From contig JAJDCQ010000265.1 in NCBI GenBank assembly GCA_029260755.1, positions 1 to 38,043 on the forward strand: DNA of 38,043 nt, in the 5' to 3' direction. A program made the translations under genes and the position numbers. Source of the DNA: Planctomycetota bacterium (lineage in GTDB: Bacteria; Planctomycetota; J058; JAJDCQ01). Position 1 is the first letter of the stretch, and the number at the start of each line of letters is the position of its first letter. Below the pieces are notes generated by a model that was not told where the DNA came from, ran no database searches, and saw only the letters and a list, made by a program, of their open reading frames with translations. Below, piece after piece: positions 16,848 to 26,575 of this stretch.

Positions 16848-17912
16848 ATGCGCATCCGAGGAGCTCTCGTCAGCGCCGCCATCCTGGCGTGCGTCCTCAC
16901 CGTCTCCGCCAGCACCGCCCGCGCCCAGGACGGCTTCCAGTCGGGCAGCTTCCAGGGGACGAAGCCGCCGCACCTGAAGTGCGACCACTGGCACAACGGC
17001 GAGGACACGAACCTCCCCGACCTCTACGACAAGGTCGTCCTCCTCGAGTTCTTCTCCGCCCAGGACGAGGCGCAGGGCTACTACGACCGCTACATGGGGG
17101 AGTACAAGAAGCTCCACGACGAGCTCGGCGACGACGGGCTGGTCATCATCATGATCACCCCCGAGCGAAGCAGCGCGCCGAGGGCGAAGATCGACGCCTG
17201 GGTGAAGAAGCACGACCTGAAGTTCCTGGTCGGGATCGATGCGAAGGGTGAGCCGACCGGTCAGGCCTACAAGATCAAGGGCGTCCCGACCACGTATCTG
17301 ATCGACGTGACCGGCAAGGTCGTCTGGGAGGGGCACGGGATCATCCGGACCCTCGAGAAGTGGCGCCCCCAGATCCTCGACAAGAAGATCCTCGAGGTGC
17401 CGGTGCTCCCGGCGCGCGAGTTCCCGTCGTCGTTCGGCGAGATCGAGTCGTTCATCAAGGTCCGTCGGTGGAACCAGGCGATCGAGCGGATCGAGAAGCT
17501 CCTCAAGGGCGCGAGCGACGAGGACAAGGCGTTCGGCGAGAAGCTCCTCGCCGACATCGACTCGGTCGCCGGGCCGCGCCTCCTCGCGAAGATCGAGAAG
17601 CTCGAGGGCCAGGAGAACTACGACCGGGCGAAGTCGATGCTCGACGCGATGAAGAAGGACTGGAAGGGGCTCGCGACCGGGGAGGCGGCCGAGGAGAAGC
17701 TCAAGGCCTACAAGAAGGACAAGAAGATCAAGGCGCTCCTCAAGGCGAGCAAGTACTTCAACGAGGCCGAGGACGCCGAGCGGGTCGAGGAGTGGAAGAA
17801 GGCCGGCGGCCTGTACATGAAGGCCTACAAGGCGGCCAAGGACTACGACCTCGGCGCGCGGGCGAAGGCGCGGGCCGACGCGATGATCGCCAAGCTCACC
17901 GAGGGGAAGTGA
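16848..17912 (+). CDS. secreted thioredoxin-fold protein lacking the CxxC redox motif
   Basis: 354 residues. GAGGGGAGA at 16835-16843 supports the ATG. The first ~26 residues are a signal peptide ending Ala-Arg-Ala, so the protein is exported. Residues about 45-180 form a TlpA/AhpC-like thioredoxin fold: 'KVVLLEFFS', 'GLVIIMITPE' and the cis-proline strand 'GVPTTYLIDVTGKVVWEG'. Where a reductase has WCxxC, this protein has F-F-S-A-Q-D-E, so the redox cysteines are absent. It should not act as a disulfide oxidoreductase, and a binding or scaffold role is more likely. The C-terminal ~170 residues are Lys/Glu-rich helices, possibly TPR-like or coiled coil. Kinase E starts 27 bp later in the same direction, so the pair probably forms an operon and this could be a ligand or partner of the kinase's outer part (inference). 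Confidence 0.9.
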   Translation: MRIRGALVSAAILACVLTVSASTARAQDGFQSGSFQGTKPPHLKCDHWHNGEDTNLPDLYDKVVLLEFFSAQDEAQGYYDRYMGEYKKLHDELGDDGLVIIMITPERSSAPRAKIDAWVKKHDLKFLVGIDAKGEPTGQAYKIKGVPTTYLIDVTGKVVWEGHGIIRTLEKWRPQILDKKILEVPVLPAREFPSSFGEIESFIKVRRWNQAIERIEKLLKGASDEDKAFGEKLLADIDSVAGPRLLAKIEKLEGQENYDRAKSMLDAMKKDWKGLATGEAAEEKLKAYKKDKKIKALLKASKYFNEAEDAERVEEWKKAGGLYMKAYKAAKDYDLGARAKARADAMIAKLTEGK

Positions 17913-17939
17913 CCCGGTCGAGCTCCGCCTGACCGGCCC

Positions 17940-20900
17940 ATGACGCCCGAGTCACCCCCGCCGCCCGACGGAGCCAGCCCCGATGCGCTCCGGGCGTGGG
18001 CGGCCCTGCCGACCACGCCCGACGGCGACGCGTTCGGCCACCCGATCACGCCGGGCGGCCCTCCTCCGCCGATCGGTGAGACGCCCGGCGGCCCGGCGTC
18101 GTCGGCCCGCCTCCGCCCCATCCGGCGCGCCGCCGCCACCGGGCGAATCGGGCCCTACGCGATCGAGGGCGAGCTCGCCCGCGGCGGGATGGGCATCGTC
18201 TACCGCGGACGCCACGCCGCCCTCGACCGGCCCGTCGCGCTCAAGGTGATGCTCGCCGGAGGCCTGGCGACGCCCGTCCAGCGCGAGCGCTTCCACCTCG
18301 AGGCGCGCGCCGCCGCCCGCCTCCGCCACCCCAACATCGTCGCGATCCACGACGTGGGCGAGGAGAACGGCTGCCCGTTCTTCGCGATGGACCTGATCGA
18401 TGGCGAGACGCTCCAGGCGCGCCTCGACCGCGACGGCCCGCTCCCCGAGCGCGACGCCGCCTCGCTGATCGCGCGGCTCGCCCGGGCGCTCGCCTACGCC
18501 CACGCGCGCGCGGTGCTCCACCGGGACGTCAAGCCGCTGAACGTGTTGATCGGCGCCGACGGCGAGCCGCTCCTGACCGACTTCGGCCTCGCGAAGGACA
18601 TGGACGCCGGAGCGTCGGGCGGCCCGACGGTCGACGGCCAGATGGTCGGAACGCCCGGCTACATGCCGCCCGAGCAGGCGTCGGGCCGCGTCGACCTGAT
18701 CGACCGTCGGAGCGACGTCTACTCGCTCGGCGCGACCCTCTACGCCCTCCTCACCGGCGACCCACCCTTCGCCGGCCTCCAGCCGATCCAGGCCATCGCG
18801 GCCGTGATCCGGGGTGAGCCGACGCCCCCGTCGCGGACCCGGTCCGGCCTCGATCGCGACCTCGAGACGATCTGCATGAAGTGCGTCGAGAACGAGCCCG
18901 CGCGTCGCTACGGCTCGGCGGACGAGCTCGCGGCCGACCTCGACCGGTGGCTCGCGAACGAGCCGATCCGAGCTCGGCCGCCAACCGTCGCCGACCGCCT
19001 TCGCAAGTGGACCAGCCGGAACGCGGCCGTCGCCACCGTCCTCACGCTCGCCTCGATCGTGCTCATCGCCGGCGGCGTCGGCGGCCTCGTCTACGACGCG
19101 CGCCAGCGCGCGATCGCCGAGCGGGACGCCGCCTTCCGCGAGGAGCGGGCGCGCGTCGAGGCGGCCGAGGCCGAGCGCCGCAGCCTCGCGGCTCGCGCGC
19201 GCGGCGAGCTCATCGAGGCGCAACGAGCATCCGAGGCCGCCGTCGATGATCCGAGCCCCGGAGGCCGCCTCGGGCGCGCCCTCGGCGTTCTCCAGGCCGC
19301 CCAGCGATGGCACGCGGTCGAGGAGGGCGATGCCCGCCGCGAGGCCGCTCGTGCCCTCTTCGAGTCGGCGACCGCCCTCGGCCACGTCGCCCTCGAGGTC
19401 GAGTCGTGGGGCCTCGCCGAGCAGGCGTTCGGCCAGGCGGTCGGGCTCGGCGTCGACGACGATGAGGCGGCCGAGCTGATCGCCCTCGTCGAGCGAACGC
19501 GCACCGCCGAGAGCCGGCGTCGCGGCGACGAGATCCGCGCCACCCTCGCCCTCGCGACGAGCGGCGAGCTCGACTCGCGCGCCGACGGCTTCGAGGACGC
19601 CCTCTTCGCGATCGTCCGCTACGACGAGCCACAGACGGTCGCCATCCTCGCCCGAAAGCTCGACGAGGTCGCCGCGGCGCTCGAGAGGGCGACCCGTGAC
19701 ATGCTCCTCGGCGCGGCGACGCCGACGTCGGCCGAGGCGCGGGCCGGCCTCCGACCCATCCCCGGGGTCGAGGACTTGCTCACGAATCGCGCGACCCGCG
19801 ACGCCGTGACCGAGGAGGAGCGCGCTCGCCTCGTCGAGGTCGAGCGGCGCCTCCAGGCGCGCGCCCGGCGCCGGCCGACCGAGACGCAGGTGATCACCGA
19901 CGTGGAGCTGCTCGACCACACCTCGGTCGAGCAGCTCCTCGGCGATGAGCAGGAGCGCGTCGTCGGGCGCGGTGAGCTCCAGGCGGCGCGGCTGGCGGCC
20001 ACCGCCCTCGGGCGGCTGGGGATCGACGTCGGAGACGCGGTCGAGGCGCTCGGCCGCTACCTCCGGGCCGAAGAGGACCGGCGTCGCGCGCTGCCCATCG
20101 CCATCGCCCTCTGCCGGACCGGACGGGTCGAAGCGATCGGCCACATCGTGTCGGCGCTGCGCCGCCACGGACACGAGGGCTTCTTCGCGGATGCGGTCGG
20201 CCGCCACATCGAGGAGGTCGACGTCGAGGCCGTCCTCGGCGAGGCGATCTCGGCGGAGGAGCACCTCGACCACGCCCAGGTCAAGATCCTCGTCGGCGAC
20301 TCGAAGGGCGCCCTCGCCGCCCTCGACCGGGCGCTCGAGCTCGACGCGGGCCTCGTCGAGGCGCTCGTCCTCCGGAGCGAGGTGAGGATCCTCACGGGCG
20401 ACGAGGCCGGAGCGATCGAGGACGCCTCGCGCGTGCTCGAGCGCTCGCCGGGCCACGTTCGCGCGCTGGTCTCCCGGGGTCAGGGCTACATCAAGAGTGA
20501 TCGAGCCAAGGCCCGCGCCGACCTCGAGCGGGCGACGGAGCTCGAGCCCGGGCACGCTCTCGCCTGGTATCACCTCGCCCGCGCCCACGCCCGCGACGAC
20601 GACCACCGCGCGGCGATCGCGGCGCTCGACCGCTCGATCGCAGCCAACCCGGAGAATCCCCGCGCCTGGGGCAATCGCGGCTGCGAGCACATCTCGACCG
20701 GCGAGCTCGACCGCGCCCTGGTCGACTTCGACCGGTCGATCTCGCTGGATCCCCACTTCGCCCGCTCCTACTTCAACCGAGGCTGCGCCCGCTGGGACCT
20801 CCGCGACCTGGACGGCGCGCTGCGCGACCTCGACCGCGCCGTCGAGCTCGAGCCCGACGTCGAGTGGTGGGTCCGCACCCGGGGCCGCCTCCACGGACAA

Positions 20901-22952
20901 CGAGGCGAGGTGGAGGCCGCGGAGCGAGACTTCGGCCGCGCCCTCGAGCTTCACCCGGAGAGCACGCTGGCGCGGCGCGACCGCGCGGAGCTCCGGTTGA
21001 TCGCCGGGAACGTCCGGGGAGGCATCGAGGACCTCGAGGCGCTCGTCGCGTTCGATCAGGAGGACGCGATGGCCTGGACCACGCTGGCCATGGCGCGGGT
21101 GATGAACGGGCAACCCGCGAAGGCCATCTCGGCGTCGGATCGCGCCCTGAAGCTCGCTCCGAAGCTCGCCCCGGCCTGGGACGCCCGAGCCCAGGCGAAG
21201 GTCGGCACGGGCGACGCGAAGGGCGCCGTCGCCGACGCCGAGCGCGCCGTGGAGCTGGCGCCCGGCGTCGCCCCCTACTGGAACAACCTCGCGTTCGCGC
21301 GGATCTTCGCCCGGGACGTCGCGGGCGCGGGCAGCGCGGTCGCGCGCGCGCTCGCCCTCGACCCCGACCTGGGCGTCGCCCTGGGCACCCGCGGAACCGT
21401 CCGGATGATGAACGGCGACCACACCGGCGCCATCGCCGACTTCGACCAGGCCATCGCGGAGAACCCCGGCATCCGGTCCCGCCTCCTTCCCGCCCGAGGG
21501 CAGGCTCGCATCGTCGCCGGGGACACGGCCGGCGCGATCGCCGACTTCGACCGGGCGCTCGAGCTCGACCCGAGGCGACCCGACTCCTGGGCGCACCGAG
21601 GCTTCGCGCGCTACCTCCTCGGCCGGAACGCCGGCGCGCTCGCCGACGCCGAGCGCGCCCTCGAGCTCCGCGCCGACCTCCCCCTCGCCCGCAGCGTCCG
21701 AGGCGTGACCCTCGTCCTGACGGGCCAGACCGAGGCGGGGCTGGCCGAGTGCGCCGCCGCGGCGACGTCGGGTGGCCAGGACGAGTTCGGCTGTCAGACG
21801 ATCCTCGCCCGCGCTCTCGCCGAGACCGGCGACCATGCGGGCTCCGTCGCCGCCCTCGGCCGGGCGCTCGAGCTCGTGCCCGACCACGCCGAGGTGCTCG
21901 CCATCCGCGGAGTGAGCCGCCGAGAGCTCGACGATCTCGAGGGCGCCTGGGCCGACGTCGAACGCGCCCTCGAGCTCCAGCCCGAGTGCCTCCGAGCGCG
22001 CCTGGAGCGGGCCGAGCTACGCCACGAGTCCGGCGACGACGACGGCGCGCTGTCCGACGTGCGCGCCGCGGAGGCGCTCGCTCCGAACGGCGAGCCCCTC
22101 CGGTGGGTCGGCGAGACCCTCGTCGTGATCGGTCGACCGGCCGAGGCGGCCGAGGCCTACGCCCGGCTCCTGGCCGACTCGCCGAACGACCTCCCGACGC
22201 TCCGGGCCCGCGCCGGGGCCCTCGACCGAGCCGGCGACCTCGAGACGGCCCGGGCGACCTATGAGCACGCCCTCGAGCTGGAGCCCGAGGACGTCGCGGC
22301 GCTCCGAGGCCTCGCCAGCCTCATCGTCCTCGTCGACCCCATGGCGTCCGAGGAGGTGGTCGAACGTCTCCTCGAGCTCGCGCCGGACGACCCCTACGGC
22401 CTCGCCGTCCTCGCCTACGCACAAGCCGTCGGCGGCCGACTGGGCGAGGCCGAGGCGACGGCGGCGCGCGCCGTCGAAGCCGATCCGAAGAAGGGGAACG
22501 GGCACGCGGCTCGGTCGCTGATCGCCTACCTTCAGGGCGACTCGGAGCGAGCCACGGTCCACGCCGACGAGGCGGTGAAGCGCGGAGCGGGGAACGAGCT
22601 CGCGTTCGAGGTTCGCGCCCTCGCGCGCCTCGCGACCGCAGGCCTCGACGCCGCGCGGTCGGACGCGGAGCGCGCGCTCCGACTCGATCGAGGACAGCCC
22701 TGGGCGCTCGCGATCCAGGCGGACGTGAAGCTCGCCGCCGGCGACCGGGACGGAGCCCTCGCCGACGCCACCCGCGCGATCGAGATCCACGCCGACAACC
22801 CGCTCGCCCGGCGCGTCCGCGCCCGGATCCTCGAGGCGCTCGGTCGGACCGACGAGGCCGCGGCCGACCTCGAGCACACCCTCGAGACGATGCCGTGGGT
22901 GAACGAGGCCGACGACACGCGGGCGTGGCTGGAGCGCCTGCGCGGCGGCTAG
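17940..22952 (+). CDS. kinase E: giant Ser/Thr kinase with about 26 TPR units
   Basis: 1670 residues, the longest protein here. A Pro-rich leader precedes the kinase domain (about 70-335), with ARGGMG, ALKVM, HRDVKPLN, DFG and GTPGYMPPEQ. The motif has Pro where most relatives have Ala, a minor change. A membrane helix lies at about 361-385. A helical region (about 400-775), ending in HEAT-like repeats, is shared with kinases D and G. From about 778 to 1660 I count 26 TPR-like units, many with the pattern 'GD..GAI.DFDRALELDP'. The array is continuous and long enough to form several superhelical turns in the periplasm. It follows the thioredoxin-like gene by 27 bp and ends at a strong hairpin. 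Signal and substrate are unknown. The stop at 22950-22952 and the internal frame show no damage. Confidence 0.96.
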   Translation: MTPESPPPPDGASPDALRAWAALPTTPDGDAFGHPITPGGPPPPIGETPGGPASSARLRPIRRAAATGRIGPYAIEGELARGGMGIVYRGRHAALDRPVALKVMLAGGLATPVQRERFHLEARAAARLRHPNIVAIHDVGEENGCPFFAMDLIDGETLQARLDRDGPLPERDAASLIARLARALAYAHARAVLHRDVKPLNVLIGADGEPLLTDFGLAKDMDAGASGGPTVDGQMVGTPGYMPPEQASGRVDLIDRRSDVYSLGATLYALLTGDPPFAGLQPIQAIAAVIRGEPTPPSRTRSGLDRDLETICMKCVENEPARRYGSADELAADLDRWLANEPIRARPPTVADRLRKWTSRNAAVATVLTLASIVLIAGGVGGLVYDARQRAIAERDAAFREERARVEAAEAERRSLAARARGELIEAQRASEAAVDDPSPGGRLGRALGVLQAAQRWHAVEEGDARREAARALFESATALGHVALEVESWGLAEQAFGQAVGLGVDDDEAAELIALVERTRTAESRRRGDEIRATLALATSGELDSRADGFEDALFAIVRYDEPQTVAILARKLDEVAAALERATRDMLLGAATPTSAEARAGLRPIPGVEDLLTNRATRDAVTEEERARLVEVERRLQARARRRPTETQVITDVELLDHTSVEQLLGDEQERVVGRGELQAARLAATALGRLGIDVGDAVEALGRYLRAEEDRRRALPIAIALCRTGRVEAIGHIVSALRRHGHEGFFADAVGRHIEEVDVEAVLGEAISAEEHLDHAQVKILVGDSKGALAALDRALELDAGLVEALVLRSEVRILTGDEAGAIEDASRVLERSPGHVRALVSRGQGYIKSDRAKARADLERATELEPGHALAWYHLARAHARDDDHRAAIAALDRSIAANPENPRAWGNRGCEHISTGELDRALVDFDRSISLDPHFARSYFNRGCARWDLRDLDGALRDLDRAVELEPDVEWWVRTRGRLHGQRGEVEAAERDFGRALELHPESTLARRDRAELRLIAGNVRGGIEDLEALVAFDQEDAMAWTTLAMARVMNGQPAKAISASDRALKLAPKLAPAWDARAQAKVGTGDAKGAVADAERAVELAPGVAPYWNNLAFARIFARDVAGAGSAVARALALDPDLGVALGTRGTVRMMNGDHTGAIADFDQAIAENPGIRSRLLPARGQARIVAGDTAGAIADFDRALELDPRRPDSWAHRGFARYLLGRNAGALADAERALELRADLPLARSVRGVTLVLTGQTEAGLAECAAAATSGGQDEFGCQTILARALAETGDHAGSVAALGRALELVPDHAEVLAIRGVSRRELDDLEGAWADVERALELQPECLRARLERAELRHESGDDDGALSDVRAAEALAPNGEPLRWVGETLVVIGRPAEAAEAYARLLADSPNDLPTLRARAGALDRAGDLETARATYEHALELEPEDVAALRGLASLIVLVDPMASEEVVERLLELAPDDPYGLAVLAYAQAVGGRLGEAEATAARAVEADPKKGNGHAARSLIAYLQGDSERATVHADEAVKRGAGNELAFEVRALARLATAGLDAARSDAERALRLDRGQPWALAIQADVKLAAGDRDGALADATRAIEIHADNPLARRVRARILEALGRTDEAAADLEHTLETMPWVNEADDTRAWLERLRGG

Positions 22953-22965
22953 GGGCGTACAAGAC

Positions 22966-22992
22966 GAGGGGTCCGGACCGTCCGGACCCCTC
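22966..22992. terminator. strong hairpin between convergent kinase genes E and F
   Basis: A perfect 13-bp inverted repeat (GAGGGGTCCGGAC and its complement) with one base between the arms starts 14 bases after the kinase E stop and lies about 70 bases past the kinase F stop on the other strand. In practice the loop would open to a few bases. No T-tract follows on either strand, so a bidirectional terminator or 3'-end-protecting hairpin is inferred from strength and position. Confidence 0.65.
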
Positions 22993-23059
22993 ACCCATCC
23001 GAGAGATTGAAAAGAAGATTCTGCGCCCGGCGGGCGCCGCTCACTCCCAGCGCGGTCGG

Positions 23060-26000
23060 CTAGAAGGGGAGGCGCGGAGCGTCGGGCTGCGGCTTGGGCG
23101 CGTCCTCGACCGGCTGCTTCGGCGCCACCGGCGCGGGCTCGGGGTCGACGGGCGCTTCGGGGCTCGACTCGGGAGTCTCGGGCGGAAGATCGGCGGCGGG
23201 CGCCTCCGGCTCCACCCTCGGCGTCACCTCGGGCGTGGGCGCGGGCGCGGGCGCGGCCTCCGGCGTCGAGTCGACGTCGGGCGTGGGCGCCGCCGCCGCA
23301 TCCGCCTCGAGCGGCGCGGGCGGAAGCGCGACGAGGCGGCCCTTCTGCTCCTCGAGGTCGCCCTCGAGCTCGGCGATCAGCGCCTCGCGCTCCGCCGGCG
23401 CGGCGTCGGCGTGGAACGCGCTCGGCAGCCCGGTGACCGCGTGGGCCGCGCGGCGAACCTCGACGCTCTCGTCGCGGAGCCCGCGGCGGATCCAGGCGTA
23501 AGCGCTCTCGCTCGGCGTTCCCTCGCCGACGAGGTCGTCGAGGAGACGGTAGGCGTCCACCCGCGTCCCGGCGTCGGGGCTGCGGAGCAGCGTCGTCAGC
23601 GCGGTCGCCTCGGCGTCGGCGAGCTTGCCGTGCCGGTTGCGGATCGGCGTCTCGAGCCAGGTGGCGAGGACGGTCGCCGCGGCCTGCCGCGTCCGCGGAT
23701 TGCCATCCGAGATCCGGGTGGCGGCGGCGGAGAGGATCGCGTCGCGCGCCTCGTCGTCGAACCAGCGCCAGCCCGAGAGCTTCGCAATGTACTTGGTGTG
23801 GTGCTCGATCGTCTCGAGGTCCGAAGGGCCCTGGACGACGCGGTCGATCGCCTCGGCGAGGGCGTCCTGGTCGGCTCGGCCGAGGACGCGATAGCCCTGG
23901 TACCGGACGAGCGAGGCGCGGGCGCCGAGCGAGCTCCAGGCGGCGGTGAGGACCTCGGGATCCTCGTCGCCGCCCTCACGCTGGAGGAGGGCGAGCGCGA
24001 GCGCCTGCTCGACGGGCGGCACCTTGTGCGCGATCGGGTTGTGGTTGCGGTCGCGGGTGATCGCCTCGCCGTCGGCCATGTCGCGGAGCGCGGCGAGGTC
24101 GTTCGCCTCGCCCGAGTCGGCGAGCGTGATCAGCTTGGCCATCCGGCGAATGGGACGATCCTCGTGCCCGTTCCAAAGCTCGTTGGTGCCGACGAACGCG
24201 CCGCGGTCGATCTCCTTGGCGGTGCCGATGAGGAGCCCGAGCGACGTCCCCCAGAAGGTGGCGCAGGCGGCCATGGTGAAGACGGCCAGGCTGAGGCCGC
24301 GCTTCTTCGCCGCGGTGCCCATGACGAAGAGGGGGATCCCGAGGATCAGCACGCCGAACACGCCGAAGACGACCGAGGCGAGGGTGAATCCCGCGGAGAG
24401 CTCGGGCGCCGACGCGCTCGCGACGCCCTCGATCAGCTCGTTGCCGTCGGTCGCGCCGACCATGTTGAGCACGGTGTAGGGGAGGTGACTCTTCATGCTG
24501 ACGAGCGCGGTGATGCTCGCGACCGAGAGGGCCGCCGCCGGCAGACCCATGAAGAGGAAGATGAGGACCGAGAGGAAGCTGAGCCGGCGGCGCTGGCCCG
24601 CATCGTCGGTCGCAGGCGCGGTCGCGGGCGCGCCCGCGCCGACGAGGTTGGCGTTCGCGGCGGCGGACGCCGCCGCCGCCGCCGCGGAGGCGGCCGCGAC
24701 CGGGTCGTTCTTCTCGGGGACGCTCACGGTGGTGGCGCTCGGCCGGGCGACCACGTGGGGCCGGCGGCGGCCGCGGCCGTCGTCGTTCAGGTCGATGCTG
24801 ATCTTCATGTCGTCATCCTTGGTCTGGTCGCCGTCGTGTTCGTTCGTCTTGGTTCCAGGCGCGGAGGCCGCCCACGCGACGCGGGCGGGATCGACGAAGT
24901 CCGGGTCGCCCTCGGGCGCGAACGAGGAGCCGAGCCCCTCGAGGAAGAGGCCCATCCGGCGCCCGATCGTCACGTTGAGTCCGGTCCAGAGGGCGACGAG
25001 CGCCATCGCGACGCCGATGACGGCGCCGGTCGGCACCGGCTCGCCGTCGACGATCCCGATGCTGACGCCCATCCCGACGAAGAGACCGATCGTGCACAGG
25101 ACGAACCGGAAGAAGCCGCGCCCGGGAAGAAGGCTCCGCTCGACCGCCCCGTAGAGCCGCCGCAGGAAGAAGCCCGACGCGAAGAGGCCGACGCCCATCC
25201 CGAGGAGCGGCTCCGCCTCGGTGAGGATTCCGAAGATCCCGACGATCGCGCCGAGGGCGACGAGACCCCACTTGCCGGGGTCGCGCCGGAACGCGTTGGC
25301 GGCCTTGCGCAGCGGCGGTCCGGGCCGGACCTTCAGGGCGACCTGACGCGGCTTACCCGAGGCGGGATCGCGATCGACGACCACCTCGGCATCGTCGGTC
25401 ACGCGCCGCTGCTCGCCCTCACGCTCGCGCTCGCGCTCGGCGCCGCGCTCTCGCTCGGCGCGGCCGTCGCAGCTGCGCTTGAGCTCGACGGCGATGTCGC
25501 TCGCTCGCTGGTAGCGCTTGTCGGGGTCCTTCTCGAGGACGCGCAGGACGATCCGGTCGATGTCCACGTCGAGCTCCACGCACTTGTTCGACGGAGGCGG
25601 GAACCGACCGAGCGGCAGCTCGCCGGTGAGCATCTCGTAGAGGACGACGCCCAGGCTGTAGATGTCCGCGCGGTGATCCGCGTCCTTGACCTTCTCCCGC
25701 TGCTCGGGAGCCATGTAGTCGACCGAGCCCATGATCACGTTGCTGCGAGTGATCCGGCCGGCGTCCTTGCCGACGAGGCGGGCGAGACCGAAGTCGGCGA
25801 TCTTCGCGGTGCCGTCGCGGGCGATCAGGATGTTCTCGGGCTTCACGTCGCGGTGGACGATCCCGCGGTCGTGGGCGTACTCGAGCGCCTCGCAGACCTG
25901 TGGGACGATCCGGAGGGCGTCGGCCGCGCTGAGCGTCTTCTCGCTCATGACGTCGCGGAGGGCGACGCCGTCGACGAACTCCATCACGAGGTAGGGGATC

Positions 26001-26461
26001 CCGGCGTGCTGACCGCGGTCGATCACCCCGACGAGGTTGGGGTGCTGGAGATTCGCGAGCGCCTGCGCCTCGCGGTCGAACCGCTCGAGGAACTCGGCGT
26101 CGCGGGCGAGCTCGCCGGCGAGGAACTTGATCGCGACCTTGCGCCCCAGCGAGCGCTGGGTCGCGAGGAACACGACGCCCATGCCGCCCTTGCCGAGGCG
26201 CCGCTCGAGGACGTAGCCGTCGACCGCATCGCCCTCGCGGAAGGCGCGCGGCCGCGGCTCGCCGGCCTTGGTGGCGACGTCGGTCTGGCTGACCGAGTTC
26301 CGGAGGGCGGCGTCGCCGTCGCGGTCGCGTTCGGGCTTGTCGCGCTCGACGGTCTCGCGCGCCCGGAGGTCGAACCCCTCGCCGCACGCCGAGCAGGTGA
26401 TCTCGCGGCGCTCGGCGTCGACCGAGAGCTCCTCGAGGCAGTTTGGACAGTGGACGATCAT
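23060..26461 (-). CDS. kinase F: zinc-ribbon Ser/Thr kinase with about seven membrane helices and a HEAT-like domain
   Basis: 1133 residues. The ATG at 26461-26459 was chosen because it begins a zinc ribbon directly (Cys5, Cys8, Cys23, Cys26); 23 upstream codons are open but featureless. The kinase domain (about 78-340) has GKGGMG, AIKFL, HRDVKPEN, DFG and GSVDYMAPEQ. An Arg/Glu-rich charged stretch follows. Unlike the other kinases it has about seven hydrophobic helices, in two groups (about 395-505 and 620-745) separated by an Asp/Ala-rich linker. A helical, HEAT-like region (about 770-1035) and a Pro/Glu-rich tail (about 1036-1133) end the protein. With an odd number of helices the HEAT region would lie outside the cytoplasm, but the helix count is uncertain. 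It stands alone on the minus strand, divergent from the alpha-2-macroglobulin gene. Confidence 0.94.
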   Translation of the reverse strand: MIVHCPNCLEELSVDAERREITCSACGEGFDLRARETVERDKPERDRDGDAALRNSVSQTDVATKAGEPRPRAFREGDAVDGYVLERRLGKGGMGVVFLATQRSLGRKVAIKFLAGELARDAEFLERFDREAQALANLQHPNLVGVIDRGQHAGIPYLVMEFVDGVALRDVMSEKTLSAADALRIVPQVCEALEYAHDRGIVHRDVKPENILIARDGTAKIADFGLARLVGKDAGRITRSNVIMGSVDYMAPEQREKVKDADHRADIYSLGVVLYEMLTGELPLGRFPPPSNKCVELDVDIDRIVLRVLEKDPDKRYQRASDIAVELKRSCDGRAERERGAEREREREGEQRRVTDDAEVVVDRDPASGKPRQVALKVRPGPPLRKAANAFRRDPGKWGLVALGAIVGIFGILTEAEPLLGMGVGLFASGFFLRRLYGAVERSLLPGRGFFRFVLCTIGLFVGMGVSIGIVDGEPVPTGAVIGVAMALVALWTGLNVTIGRRMGLFLEGLGSSFAPEGDPDFVDPARVAWAASAPGTKTNEHDGDQTKDDDMKISIDLNDDGRGRRRPHVVARPSATTVSVPEKNDPVAAASAAAAAASAAANANLVGAGAPATAPATDDAGQRRRLSFLSVLIFLFMGLPAAALSVASITALVSMKSHLPYTVLNMVGATDGNELIEGVASASAPELSAGFTLASVVFGVFGVLILGIPLFVMGTAAKKRGLSLAVFTMAACATFWGTSLGLLIGTAKEIDRGAFVGTNELWNGHEDRPIRRMAKLITLADSGEANDLAALRDMADGEAITRDRNHNPIAHKVPPVEQALALALLQREGGDEDPEVLTAAWSSLGARASLVRYQGYRVLGRADQDALAEAIDRVVQGPSDLETIEHHTKYIAKLSGWRWFDDEARDAILSAAATRISDGNPRTRQAAATVLATWLETPIRNRHGKLADAEATALTTLLRSPDAGTRVDAYRLLDDLVGEGTPSESAYAWIRRGLRDESVEVRRAAHAVTGLPSAFHADAAPAEREALIAELEGDLEEQKGRLVALPPAPLEADAAAAPTPDVDSTPEAAPAPAPTPEVTPRVEPEAPAADLPPETPESSPEAPVDPEPAPVAPKQPVEDAPKPQPDAPRLPF

Positions 26462-26514
26462 CGCGTTCCGATTCCCCTGAAGGCGCCGCGTCTCGGGCGC
26501 CCGGCCCGCTCTAC

Positions 26515-26527
26515 GCAAGGGCCTTGC
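26515..26527. promoter_or_regulatory. short palindrome upstream of kinase F
   Basis: GCAAGG-G-CCTTGC is a 6-1-6 inverted repeat 53 bases upstream of the kinase F start codon. The spacing fits an operator near a promoter, but one copy is weak evidence. Confidence 0.25.
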
Positions 26528-26575
26528 CATTGTCGTAAGCGTCGATTCGGTGGAGATCCCGCCGGCCCGGGCTCG

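Noticed and set aside
17952..21887. A 1311-codon open frame antisense to kinase E
   Set aside because: Shadow of the TPR repeats; its repetitive Val/Glu/Asp/Arg pattern is the reverse complement of the TPR code.
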